Under the pieces are notes generated by a model. That model was not told where the DNA came from and did no database searches. It saw only the letters and a program-made list of their open reading frames with translations. Below, in pieces: positions 1 through 6,661 of a stretch of DNA of 49,985 bases (positions within the stretch are counted from its first letter, which is position 1; each line of letters starts with the position of its first letter). This DNA is from Mycobacterium angelicum (lineage in GTDB: Bacteria; Actinomycetota; Actinomycetes; Mycobacteriales; Mycobacteriaceae), in contig NZ_MVHE01000039.1 of NCBI RefSeq assembly GCF_002086155.1, forward strand, positions 1 to 49,985, given 5' to 3'. Made by a program: the position numbers and the translations under genes.

Positions 1-738
1 CCCACCGGCACCGCCATTGCCCAGGAACAACGCCTGTCCCCCGGTGCCTCCGGTACCGCCGATGCCCCCGATGCCGCCGTTGCCCATCAGCCAGCCGCCG
101 GTGCCGCCCATGCCACCGGTACCGCCGCCGAAGCCGGCACCACCGGCACCGCCATTGCCTATCAGCCCGGCGTTTCCGCCGCTACCGCCGGCCACCGCGC
201 CGCCGCCGGTAGGGCTGTAGCCGGCTCCACCGTCGCCGAACAGGATTCCGCCGGCACCGCCATTGGGGCTGGCCGCCGTTCCCGCAACACCGTTGCCGAT
301 CAGTGCCCGGTGGAACACGAAACCGGTGGGCGCATTGATGATCGGGTCGAGCGCCTGGCCGAACGGGCTGCCGATCCATGCTTGGCCGGCCGCGTGAATC
401 GGGCCGTAGACCGCCGTCTGGAACCCGTCGGCAACGGCCGACCCCAGGCCAGCAGCGATGGTCGCCTCGGCACCGGCATACGACGCCGCCGCCGCACCCA
501 GATTGCGTACGAATTGCTCGTGATAGGTCGCCGCCTGCGCCGCCGCCGCCTGGTACTCCGCAGCATGCCCGCCGAACAGCGCCGCGATGGCCGCCGAAAC
601 CTCGTCGCCGGCCGCTGCTGCCAGCTCAGTCGTCGGGATGACGGCTGCCAGATTGCCGGCCCGCACCGCCGAACCGATCTGCGCCGCATTCGCCGCTGCC
701 GTCTCCAACAGATCCGGCGTCACCAGCACTAGTGACAT
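1..738 (-). CDS. PE-PGRS family protein, 5' part only
   Basis: Read leftward from ATG 738, the frame stays open to the window edge, so the C-terminus is missing (246 codons visible). The N-terminus begins MSLVLVTPDLLETAA and continues with the PE-domain signature DEVSAAIAALFGGHAAEYQ; a YxxxE motif (YAGAE) lies near residue 88, as in type VII (ESX-5) exported PE proteins. After a linker ending in ALIGNGVAG the protein turns into Gly-Gly-Ala/Gly-Asn-Gly-Gly repeats, the PGRS part. GGGGAGTAGGGCG directly before the ATG is a convincing ribosome site. Family knowledge: PE-PGRS proteins are secreted or surface proteins found in slow-growing mycobacteria. Its particular role cannot be inferred. Confidence 0.93.
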   Translation of the reverse strand, partial: MSLVLVTPDLLETAAANAAQIGSAVRAGNLAAVIPTTELAAAAGDEVSAAIAALFGGHAAEYQAAAAQAATYHEQFVRNLGAAAASYAGAEATIAAGLGSAVADGFQTAVYGPIHAAGQAWIGSPFGQALDPIINAPTGFVFHRALIGNGVAGTAASPNGGAGGILFGDGGAGYSPTGGGAVAGGSGGNAGLIGNGGAGGAGFGGGTGGMGGTGGWLMGNGGIGGIGGTGGTGGQALFLGNGGAGG

Positions 739-890
739 CGCCCTACTCCCCGTGTTCTCGAGTCCTAGCAATCATGGCGTCCGAGGCCGCAAAAAGAGCG
801 GAAATCAACCGACGATTTTGAGATCGGTAGCAGTCGCCGCGGCCTTCACTGATTGCAATGTCAACAGGGCGCCACCTGAAGGGAAAAACT

Positions 891-1199
891 ATGAACCGGA
901 TTTCGCGTTTGGCGGCGACGGCGGTGGTGTCGGCCGGTTTGAGCCTGGCCGGTTTGGCGGTTGGCGCGGGTATCGCGCATGCGGGTGGCCCGCGTCAGTG
1001 GTGCCCGGGGGACGACCCGCGCGGTGAGCCCGGTGGCGCGTTCGTGACCAGCCCGCCGGATTGGGACTGGAATGTGTGCCACACCTACTACATAGTTCCG
1101 GCGGGGCAGGGCAATGTGAGCCCGGGCATTCTGGCCGACGCTCCCCCGCCCCCGCCGCCGACGGTCTGCTGGACACTCTTCCTCCCGCGGCCCTGCTAG
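891..1199 (+). CDS. Small secreted Pro/Cys-containing protein
   Basis: A 102-residue protein. The start at ATG 891 is preferred to 858 because GAAGGG sits just upstream and because the protein then opens with a textbook signal peptide: MNRISRL, a hydrophobic stretch, and a likely AHA|GG cleavage near residue 29. The mature part is short (about 73 residues), contains QWCPGDDPRG and an NVCHTYY segment, has a proline run (PPPPPP) near the end and finishes CWTLFLPRPC. The four cysteines may pair outside the membrane. It resembles the many short mycobacterial exported proteins with a QWCPG motif; the function is unknown. It diverges from the PE-PGRS gene across about 150 bp that should hold both promoters. 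Confidence 0.8.
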   Translation: MNRISRLAATAVVSAGLSLAGLAVGAGIAHAGGPRQWCPGDDPRGEPGGAFVTSPPDWDWNVCHTYYIVPAGQGNVSPGILADAPPPPPPTVCWTLFLPRPC

Positions 1200-1234
1200 G
1201 GGTTTCCGCGAAAAAAGGGGGTATCCGGAAGGCC

Positions 1235-1618
1235 ATGGCGAGCGAACACGAGGTATCCCTGCGGGGCGAGATGGCGGCCGAGCGCGCTGCGGAGTTGCGT
1301 GAGCGACACAGCGAACTTGCGACCGGGGAGCCCATTACCGCCGACGACGTCGAACTCGCCGAACACCGCGCCGATTTGGCCCGACAGCGCGCCGCGCATG
1401 CTGGGCTTTTGGCCGCGCGCAGCTTCAATGAGTCGGCGCGGATGCACGAAAAGGTCGCACGCACCCAAGATGAGGCGGTCGCCCAGGGCGTCTCGCACAC
1501 GGCGGAGCACGAGAAGTCGGCGGCATGGCATCGGGAAGCGGCCGAAGTCGATCGCACTTTGGCGAAGCTGAAGATGATTGAGGCCGAAGCCGACCTACGT
1601 CCGCAGACCGATCAGTGA
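1235..1618 (+). CDS. Hypothetical charged helical protein
   Basis: A 127-residue soluble protein. ATG 1235 is chosen because GGAAGG lies just upstream; the longer frame from 1061 would run through the coding part of the preceding gene. The sequence is rich in Ala, Glu, Arg and His in alternating patterns (MAAERAAELRERHSEL, ARMHEKVARTQDEA) and is probably almost entirely alpha-helical, with His-rich turns (HTAEHEKSAAWHREAAEV). There is no signal peptide or membrane segment. It lies 35 bp after the secreted protein on the same strand, so co-transcription is possible. I do not recognise the family. Confidence 0.7.
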   Translation: MASEHEVSLRGEMAAERAAELRERHSELATGEPITADDVELAEHRADLARQRAAHAGLLAARSFNESARMHEKVARTQDEAVAQGVSHTAEHEKSAAWHREAAEVDRTLAKLKMIEAEADLRPQTDQ

Positions 1619-1643
1619 TGTGCGCCGCGGCGTGGGTGTCTAG

Positions 1644-2369
1644 TTACAGCAGCACCGAATCGGGGGCGCGGCCGCCCAGCCTGCGCTCGCGCCGCGCGTA
1701 ATCCGCGAGCGCCAGCTCGAGGGTCTGACGGTTGAAGTCGGGCCACAAGTCGTCGAGGAACAGCAGTTCTGAGTACGACGATTGCCACAGAAAGCAGTTG
1801 GACAGCCGACGCTCACCACCGGTACGGATGACGAGGTCGGGGTCGCGCATCTCGGGCGCGTAGAGCAGCTGCCGAAATGCTTCCTCGCCGCCACCGTTGT
1901 AGCGCTGTGCAGCGTCGAGCAACTCCTGCCGGCCACCGTAGTTGAACCCGACGAACAGGATCATTCGGGAGTTGTGCGCGGTCAGCGCCTCGGCCCGGTC
2001 CACCGCGTCGAGCACCGCTTGCGGCAGACCGTCACGCGACCCGACTATCCGGAGCCGGATGCCGTGCGGCTCCAGCTCTTCGGCGGCGCGAACCAAGTAG
2101 TGCGCGAACACCCGCATGATGCTGTCGAGTTCGCCGGCAGAACGTGTCCAGTTCTCCGTCGAAAAGCAATACAACCCCAGCTGTTCGATACCCAGCCCGC
2201 AGGCATCGCGGGCAAGCGGGATCACCAGTGCGGCACCGGCAACATGGCCCTCCTCCAGCGACAGCCCCCGCGCCCGGGCCCAGCGTGAGTGGCCGTCGGT
2301 CATGATGACGACGTTGCGCGGCAAGCGGTCGGGCTCGAGGCCAGGCAGTCCCTGGGTCAGATCGTCCAT
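1644..2369 (-). CDS. cis-prenyltransferase (UppS-like) with altered active-site motif
   Basis: A 241-residue member of the Z-isoprenyl diphosphate synthase family, which extends allylic diphosphates with isopentenyl diphosphate. Family landmarks are present: the N-terminal TDGHSRWA block, EGHVAG, STENW, a GFNYGGRQELLDA block, the C-terminal RTGGERRLSN motif, WPDF and the RRERRLGG end. In the usual block DGN(G/R)RWA the Asn next to the catalytic Asp is conserved; here it is His and the next residue Ser. The preceding Met of MDG is Thr. These are direct observations; altered substrate or product is inference. The start lies 7 bp after the stop of the upstream DHA2 transporter, so the two form an operon. 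It is probably additional to the housekeeping decaprenyl and Z-farnesyl diphosphate synthases. Confidence 0.88.
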   Translation of the reverse strand: MDDLTQGLPGLEPDRLPRNVVIMTDGHSRWARARGLSLEEGHVAGAALVIPLARDACGLGIEQLGLYCFSTENWTRSAGELDSIMRVFAHYLVRAAEELEPHGIRLRIVGSRDGLPQAVLDAVDRAEALTAHNSRMILFVGFNYGGRQELLDAAQRYNGGGEEAFRQLLYAPEMRDPDLVIRTGGERRLSNCFLWQSSYSELLFLDDLWPDFNRQTLELALADYARRERRLGGRAPDSVLL

Positions 2370-2376
2370 GGTGTCC

Positions 2377-3990
2377 TCATCGGGTCGAAATTCGGATTGC
2401 TGGGTCCTGGGTTCTGGTGCTGCCGCGCGACGGCAACACGACGGCGACGGCGATTGCGGCGGCGACTGCGATGCCCGCGCATGCCAGGCAGCTCACCCGG
2501 ACCCCGTCGAGGAAGGCGGCTTCGACGGCTTGGTGAATGCTCTGGGCCTGCGCTGCGGGCAGTTGGGCGAGCACGTGCTGGGCTTGGGCCATGGACTCAC
2601 GCATCGAATCGTGGGTGCGGGGCATCGTGTCCAGGACCGCGCTGCTGCCGTCCAGGCTGTGGGTGTAGACGGACGCGAAAACGCTGCCGACGATCGCGAC
2701 GCCGAAGGCTCCCCCCAATTGGCGGGTCGCGCCGGTCACCGCCGCGCCGACGCCCAAGGTGGCCTGTCGCAACGAGCCCATGATCGCATCGGTCGCGGCG
2801 GCCAGTGTGAGCCCGAGGCCGGCGCCCAGCAGGGTCATTGCCGCTCCGATCGCCCAGTACGAAGTGGCGCTGTCGAAGTAGCCCGACCACGCGATGGCTA
2901 CGGCGAGGCCCGCCAGTCCGCCGGTCACGACGGACGTCGCACCGAACCGCTCGGCGAATCGCGGGGCTAGCACGCTGGCCGCGGCAACCGAAAACGCTAA
3001 CGGCAATAGGCGCACACCCGTTTGCAGCGGCGTGTATGCGGTGACGAATTGCAGATATTGAGTCGCGACGAAAACGAATCCGCACATTGCCAGAGCGGCC
3101 GCCGCGATTGCGATGGTGCCGCCGGTGAACCGTCGATCGGCAAATATCGACAGATCGAGCATCGGGTGCGCGGTACGCAGTTCCCGCCAGATAAACACCC
3201 CGAGCAAGATGGCTGCGGCAATGAATCCCGCGCAGGTTCGGGCGCCGCTCCAGCCGATTTTGGGTGCTTCGATAATCGTGTAAGTCAGTAGCGTGATGCC
3301 AATCGCGGACAATGCCAGTCCGGCGAAGTCGATCGGCACCCGCTCGGGGTCTTTCGAGGTGGGCACGAATAGCACCGCCCCGACGAGGGCCAGCCCGGCG
3401 ATGGGGACGTTGACCCAGAAAATCGATCCCAGCGAAAAATGGCCGAGCAGCCAGCCGCCGGTGATGGGGCCGGCAATGACCCCGAGGCCCGTCATCGCCG
3501 ACCACACCCCAATTGCCTTCGCGCGCTGCGCCGGACCGGGGTAAATGTTGGTGATCAGGGCCAGCGTCGTCGGATAGATGATCGCCGCGCCGAGTCCCAT
3601 CGCTGCCCGCGCCGCGATGAGGGTTCCCGGCGATGTGGCGGTCGCGGCGACGGCCGACGTCGCGGCGAAGATGGCCAGGCCAATCGTGAGCCAGCCGCGC
3701 CTGCCGTACCGGTCGCCGAGGTTGCCCGCCGAAAGCAGCAGCCCGGCGGTGGTTAAGGCATATGCATCGACGATCCATTGCAACTCGCCGTTGTCGGCAT
3801 TCAAATTGCGCGACAACGTGGGCAGCGCAACGGTGACGATCGTCAGATCAATGCTGGCGACGAAGTTGCCCAGACACATGACGGCAAGGGCGATTTCGGG
3901 ACGAAACCGCGCCTGCGCGGTTGTTCCAATCGGTTCCGGCCCGCTCATCACCTGAAAAGCGATACCAGATGCCATCCCGATTTTCGGCAA
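2377..3990 (-). CDS. DHA2-family (EmrB/QacA-like) MFS exporter
   Basis: A 537-residue protein with the 14-helix DHA2 layout. The first helix region holds LGNFVASIDLTIVTVALPTL; the loop 2-3 motif A is GDRYGRR; the antiporter motif C appears as GVIAGPITGGWLLG. These features predict proton-driven efflux of drugs or lipophilic metabolites across the inner membrane. Three ATGs near the start (3990, 3975, 3948) are possible; 3948 (MSGPEPIG) would leave the shortest tail before helix 1. The cis-prenyltransferase gene follows after 7 bp, so the pair may make and export one product, which is inference from spacing only. No adjacent regulator in the same direction is visible. Confidence 0.9.
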   Translation of the reverse strand: MPKIGMASGIAFQVMSGPEPIGTTAQARFRPEIALAVMCLGNFVASIDLTIVTVALPTLSRNLNADNGELQWIVDAYALTTAGLLLSAGNLGDRYGRRGWLTIGLAIFAATSAVAATATSPGTLIAARAAMGLGAAIIYPTTLALITNIYPGPAQRAKAIGVWSAMTGLGVIAGPITGGWLLGHFSLGSIFWVNVPIAGLALVGAVLFVPTSKDPERVPIDFAGLALSAIGITLLTYTIIEAPKIGWSGARTCAGFIAAAILLGVFIWRELRTAHPMLDLSIFADRRFTGGTIAIAAAALAMCGFVFVATQYLQFVTAYTPLQTGVRLLPLAFSVAAASVLAPRFAERFGATSVVTGGLAGLAVAIAWSGYFDSATSYWAIGAAMTLLGAGLGLTLAAATDAIMGSLRQATLGVGAAVTGATRQLGGAFGVAIVGSVFASVYTHSLDGSSAVLDTMPRTHDSMRESMAQAQHVLAQLPAAQAQSIHQAVEAAFLDGVRVSCLACAGIAVAAAIAVAVVLPSRGSTRTQDPAIRISTR

Positions 3991-4042
3991 AAGCAGACAA
4001 CATGAGGGTCCTCAATTGCCGAACTCAGTTGGCCGGCGCTAA

Positions 4043-4055
4043 CCCGCCAGGCGGG
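4043..4055 (-). terminator. Short GC hairpin after the HTH gene
   Basis: CCCGCC-A-GGCGGG, a 6-bp perfect stem, lies just beyond the stop of the HTH gene and before the DHA2 gene start. There is no T-run, as is common in mycobacteria, so termination is only a possibility. Confidence 0.3.
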
Positions 4056-4061
4056 GTACAG

Positions 4062-4496
4062 CTAGCCGGTCTGGGCCGGCGGGTCGTCGACCGACTTGAA
4101 CCGTGGGTCGACCCCGGCCATCTTGAGGATTGCGTTCGCCACCGGATAGTCGCCGTCCTTGCGGGATTCGATGTACTGCCGAACCCGCTCGTTGGCGAAC
4201 ATCGAAACGCCGGCCTGGTCCATGTACTGCCGCATCTCCTCTAGGTCGAGCAGTACCAACTCGTCGTCACCGCGCCAGCCGAAGGCGATCTGCAACACGC
4301 GGGCAGACAGCCCGAACTTCTCCCCGATCGCTATCAGTTCGGCATAGCTGGGGAAATCCTCGGCGTCCTTGCGCCGGGAGTAGGTGGCCTTCGGCAGGTT
4401 GAGCGCGGTGGCGATCTCGCCATCTGGAATGTCGCGATTCAGCAGCCACTCCAACACGCGACCGAGGTCCTTCCCGGACCTCGTCAGTCTCGGCAT
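4062..4496 (-). CDS. Helix-turn-helix DNA-binding protein
   Basis: A 144-residue protein from ATG 4496 (MPRLTRSGKDLG). A longer TTG start at 4556 would cover the promoter side and is less likely. Residues about 15-45 form a helix-turn-helix (DGEIATALNLPKATYSRRK), resembling the phage-repressor-like proteins common in mycobacteria. The following part (SYAELIAIGEKFGLSARVLQIAFGW) also looks helical, and the C-terminus ends DPPAQTG. It is transcribed away from the secreted protein at 4694, and a 28-bp dyad lies between them at 4589-4616. That arrangement fits an autoregulated repressor that also controls the divergent gene; this is inference. No metal or ligand site is evident. Confidence 0.75.
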   Translation of the reverse strand: MPRLTRSGKDLGRVLEWLLNRDIPDGEIATALNLPKATYSRRKDAEDFPSYAELIAIGEKFGLSARVLQIAFGWRGDDELVLLDLEEMRQYMDQAGVSMFANERVRQYIESRKDGDYPVANAILKMAGVDPRFKSVDDPPAQTG

Positions 4497-4588
4497 CCCA
4501 CAAACGGTAGTAGGTGACCGAAAACCAGTCAAACGACTCCACCTTCGGATCTTCAACTCACATCCAGTCCTTTCGAGTTAATTTATGC

Positions 4589-4616
4589 CCAACTGTTCCA
4601 TTTGTGAAACAGTTGG
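4589..4616. promoter_or_regulatory. 28-bp inverted repeat, candidate operator
   Basis: The arms are CCAACTGTTCCA and TGAAACAGTTGG with a TTTG spacer. Eleven of 12 positions pair, and the outer nine pair perfectly. The site is AT-rich compared with its surroundings and lies in the shared region between the HTH gene and the divergent secreted-protein gene. Confidence 0.6.
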
Positions 4617-4693
4617 CTTACGATACAACGCAACAGCCCTATTTCGGCACAGATGACCGATTCAGGAACGGGCCTTGGACACCGGGAGAAGCC

Positions 4694-5080
4694 ATGACGC
4701 ACCCACTCACCACCGAGGACCACCCGCGGCCGGCGCGCCGCCGCTCGGCCGCCAAGCTGGCGTGGGCGCTGGCAATCGGCTGCGCACTCGGGGCAGGGTT
4801 GGTGGCAACCGGCGTCGCCCAGGCGGACACCGCAGCCCCCAACACCCCGTCCTACGACCTCGGCTTCACCAAGGCGTTCAACGACGGCCAGCTGACGGCC
4901 ACCCGCATGCGCGCGGAGGGTTTCTCGCTGCAGCACATCGTGGTGTCCAACCGGATCCCCACGATCTGCGCCAAGGAGGCGGCGTCGGTGCAAGCCTTCC
5001 CAGGCCTGGACCGGCCCGAATTCATGCAGGGCTGCGCCGACGGAATGAACAGTCTGATCGAAACCGGCGTGGCGTACTGA
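4694..5080 (+). CDS. Secreted hypothetical protein
   Basis: A 128-residue protein. ATG 4694 is preferred because GGGAGAAGCC precedes it and an export signal follows: a charged head with a run of Arg (RPARRRSAAK), a hydrophobic core (LAWALAIGCALGAGLVATG) and probable cleavage after VAQA. The mature domain of about 85 residues has YDLGFTKAFNDG, RAEGFSLQHIV and two Cys (ICAKEA, QGCADGM) that could form a disulphide. The overall shape recalls small mycobacterial exported proteins with a VC...GC pair, such as DUF732, but the match is not good enough to name it. The HTH gene on the other strand and the dyad between suggest repression. Confidence 0.78.
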   Translation: MTHPLTTEDHPRPARRRSAAKLAWALAIGCALGAGLVATGVAQADTAAPNTPSYDLGFTKAFNDGQLTATRMRAEGFSLQHIVVSNRIPTICAKEAASVQAFPGLDRPEFMQGCADGMNSLIETGVAY

Positions 5081-5119
5081 ACGCGGGCTTATCCGCACCA
5101 AACCGCCTACGATTCCGAC

Positions 5120-5383
5120 GTGGCCACCCCAGATGATCTCGACGGCACCCTCCGAAATCTCCGCGCGCGCATCGCGGCGTTAGAGGCGTCCCAGTCCGAC
5201 TTGGCGGCGATGGCCGACGCCATCAAGGCCTTCGGCAGCACCCAGCAAATGCTCGCCGATGTTCTGCGCGGTTTCGGCGGCGGCATGAGAGATACCGCCG
5301 ACGATTCCAACCAACGGATCCGCGCCATCGAAGCATCGGTCGCCGAGATCAAGGACCTCTTAGGGCGGACAACCGGCCGCTAG
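5120..5383 (+). CDS. Short coiled-coil hypothetical protein
   Basis: An 87-residue protein starting at GTG 5120. Heptad-like spacing of Leu, Ile and Ala (LRARIAALEASQSDLAAMADAI, then IRAIEASVAEIKDLL) predicts two helices that could form a coiled coil, joined by a GFGGG turn. It has no signal sequence. Its TAG stop overlaps the stop of the convergent hydrolase gene in a shared CTAG, so the two transcripts run into each other. Function unknown. Confidence 0.65.
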   Translation: MATPDDLDGTLRNLRARIAALEASQSDLAAMADAIKAFGSTQQMLADVLRGFGGGMRDTADDSNQRIRAIEASVAEIKDLLGRTTGR

Positions 5384-6243
5384 CCGACGTGGCGGGCCAG
5401 GAAGTCCTGGACGGCCGCGGCGAACACGTCGTTACGGTCGCCGGCGACCATATGTCCCGCGCCGCGCACGTCGGCGAACTCGACCTGCGGGAAGCGCGCG
5501 AGAAACTCGTCCGCGCTTTCCTGCCGCACGAGGTCGCTCATCTGGCCCCGAATCAGCAGCATGGGCACACCGTCGCGCAGGATCGCCGCGACCGCCGCGT
5601 ACAACCGGTCGCGGTCGGTGACCTCGATCGGCGGAAGCGCCGCGGTGCCGCTGATGAACTGCGGATCCCAATGCCAATACCAGCGGTCGCCACGGCGGCG
5701 CAGGTTGGTGGTCAAGCCCTCCAGGTCGGTGGGCCGGGGGCGATGCGGGTTGTACTCGGCGATCATGTCCGCGACCTCGTCCAGCGAACTGAACCCCGAT
5801 TCGACTCGGTCGGCCATGAACGCGTGGATTCGATTCGCCCCGGACTGGTCCATGTTCGGCACGATGTCCACCAGCACCACCGCGCCGGCGATACCCGGCG
5901 CGAGTTCCCCGGCCAGCAGCATCGAGGTGAACCCGCCCAACGAGGCGCCCACCAGCACGGGCTTGGGCGGCAGATCGCGGAGCACTTCCTGAATGTCCCG
6001 GGCGAAACTGACGACGCGGTAATCGCCGTCGGCCGACCAGTCGGATTCGCCGTGGCCGCGCAGGTCGATGGTGACGGCCTGCCAGCCGCGCTCGGCCACC
6101 GCCGCCGCTGCCCGGCCCCATGACCTGCGGGTCTGTCCGCCGCCGTGTAAGAAAACCACGGCCCGGGCCGTCGGATCCCCGAGCCGGTCGGCAACGATGC
6201 GCACGCCGCCCGATCCCTGGATCGAGAACAGCTCAGGGGTCAT
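5380..6243 (-). CDS. Alpha/beta-fold hydrolase
   Basis: A 287-residue cytoplasmic alpha/beta hydrolase. The oxyanion region is FLHGGGQTRRSWGRAA, the strand leading to the acid region is TIDLRGHGESDW, the nucleophile elbow is GASLGG (Ser), and the His is in GAGHMVAGD near the C-terminus. The cap holds FMADRVESGFSSLDEVADMIAEYNPHRPRP. This pattern matches epoxide-hydrolase/haloperoxidase-type esterases, but the substrate cannot be read from sequence. The length is normal for the family. It is monocistronic by position: a convergent coiled-coil gene lies at its 3' end and the small 53-residue gene lies upstream on the same strand. Confidence 0.88.
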   Translation of the reverse strand: MTPELFSIQGSGGVRIVADRLGDPTARAVVFLHGGGQTRRSWGRAAAAVAERGWQAVTIDLRGHGESDWSADGDYRVVSFARDIQEVLRDLPPKPVLVGASLGGFTSMLLAGELAPGIAGAVVLVDIVPNMDQSGANRIHAFMADRVESGFSSLDEVADMIAEYNPHRPRPTDLEGLTTNLRRRGDRWYWHWDPQFISGTAALPPIEVTDRDRLYAAVAAILRDGVPMLLIRGQMSDLVRQESADEFLARFPQVEFADVRGAGHMVAGDRNDVFAAAVQDFLARHVG

Positions 6244-6277
6244 CAGCCGATACTAGAACCGAGTTCAGCTCTCGGGA

Positions 6278-6439
6278 TCAGCCGTCGTCGCGAGAACGGT
6301 GCTCGCCCTTCCACAGCTGGGCGAACCGATGGGCGATCCTGCCCAGGCCGCCCCGTCGCGAACTCTTGATCCGGCTCAGCGCCTGTTGTCCCTCGGCGGC
6401 GTAGTCCTGGACGGATTCGTCTCCTTCTTCAGCGCGCAT
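6278..6439 (-). CDS. 53-residue basic micro-protein downstream of the kinase
   Basis: ATG 6439 to TGA 6278 encodes 53 residues, MRAEEGDESVQDYAAEGQ at the N-terminus followed by a basic stretch (SRIKSSRRGGLGRIAHR) and FAQLWKGEHRS near the end. GGGGGAAGTGCC precedes the ATG. The start codon lies inside the last codons of the repeat micro-gene, which ends at 6429, so an 11-bp overlap couples the two. GC3 is high, as expected for a real gene here. I do not recognise the family. The basic amphipathic middle could contact a membrane or a nucleic acid, which is speculation. Confidence 0.6.
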   Translation of the reverse strand: MRAEEGDESVQDYAAEGQQALSRIKSSRRGGLGRIAHRFAQLWKGEHRSRDDG

Positions 6440-6602
6440 GGCACTTCCCCCGTTCTGTCGGTGTGAGCCGTTCGGGTGGTTCCGCGGGCAGCAGCCGTTC
6501 CGGCGGTTCGGACGGCGTGAGCCGTTCGGGTGTTTCTGACGGGGTCAGCCGCTCCGGCGACTCGTCGGGGGTGCCGCGCTCGGGCACCGCGGTGGCAAAC
6601 AT
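6429..6602 (-). CDS. 57-residue protein built of PERLTP nonapeptide repeats
   Basis: ATG 6602 to TGA 6429 encodes 57 residues. After MFATAVPERGTP come four consecutive nonapeptides of the form (D/S/A)E(S/T/P)PERL(T/L)P, then TERGKCHAR. GGAAGGAC with ATC spacing before the ATG is a strong ribosome site, and the stop overlaps the start of the next micro-gene. The Ser/Thr kinase gene ends 60 bp upstream on the same strand, so one mRNA may carry all three. The repeated Thr-Pro or Ser-Glu positions could be phosphorylation sites for that kinase; this is inference. It is Pro/Glu-rich and probably disordered. No known family is recognised. Confidence 0.65.
   Translation of the reverse strand: MFATAVPERGTPDESPERLTPSETPERLTPSEPPERLLPAEPPERLTPTERGKCHAR
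6459..6566 (-). repeat. Four 27-bp coding tandem repeats
   Basis: Four 27-bp units in frame encode the nonapeptide repeats of the 57-residue protein. The units differ mainly at synonymous or single-residue positions, so the array is old enough to have diverged while keeping its frame. Confidence 0.75.
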
Positions 6603-6661
6603 GATGTCCTTCCGATCGACTCAGTCCTGGCTACCCGGTCGACCCGAGGACCCAAACGGGC

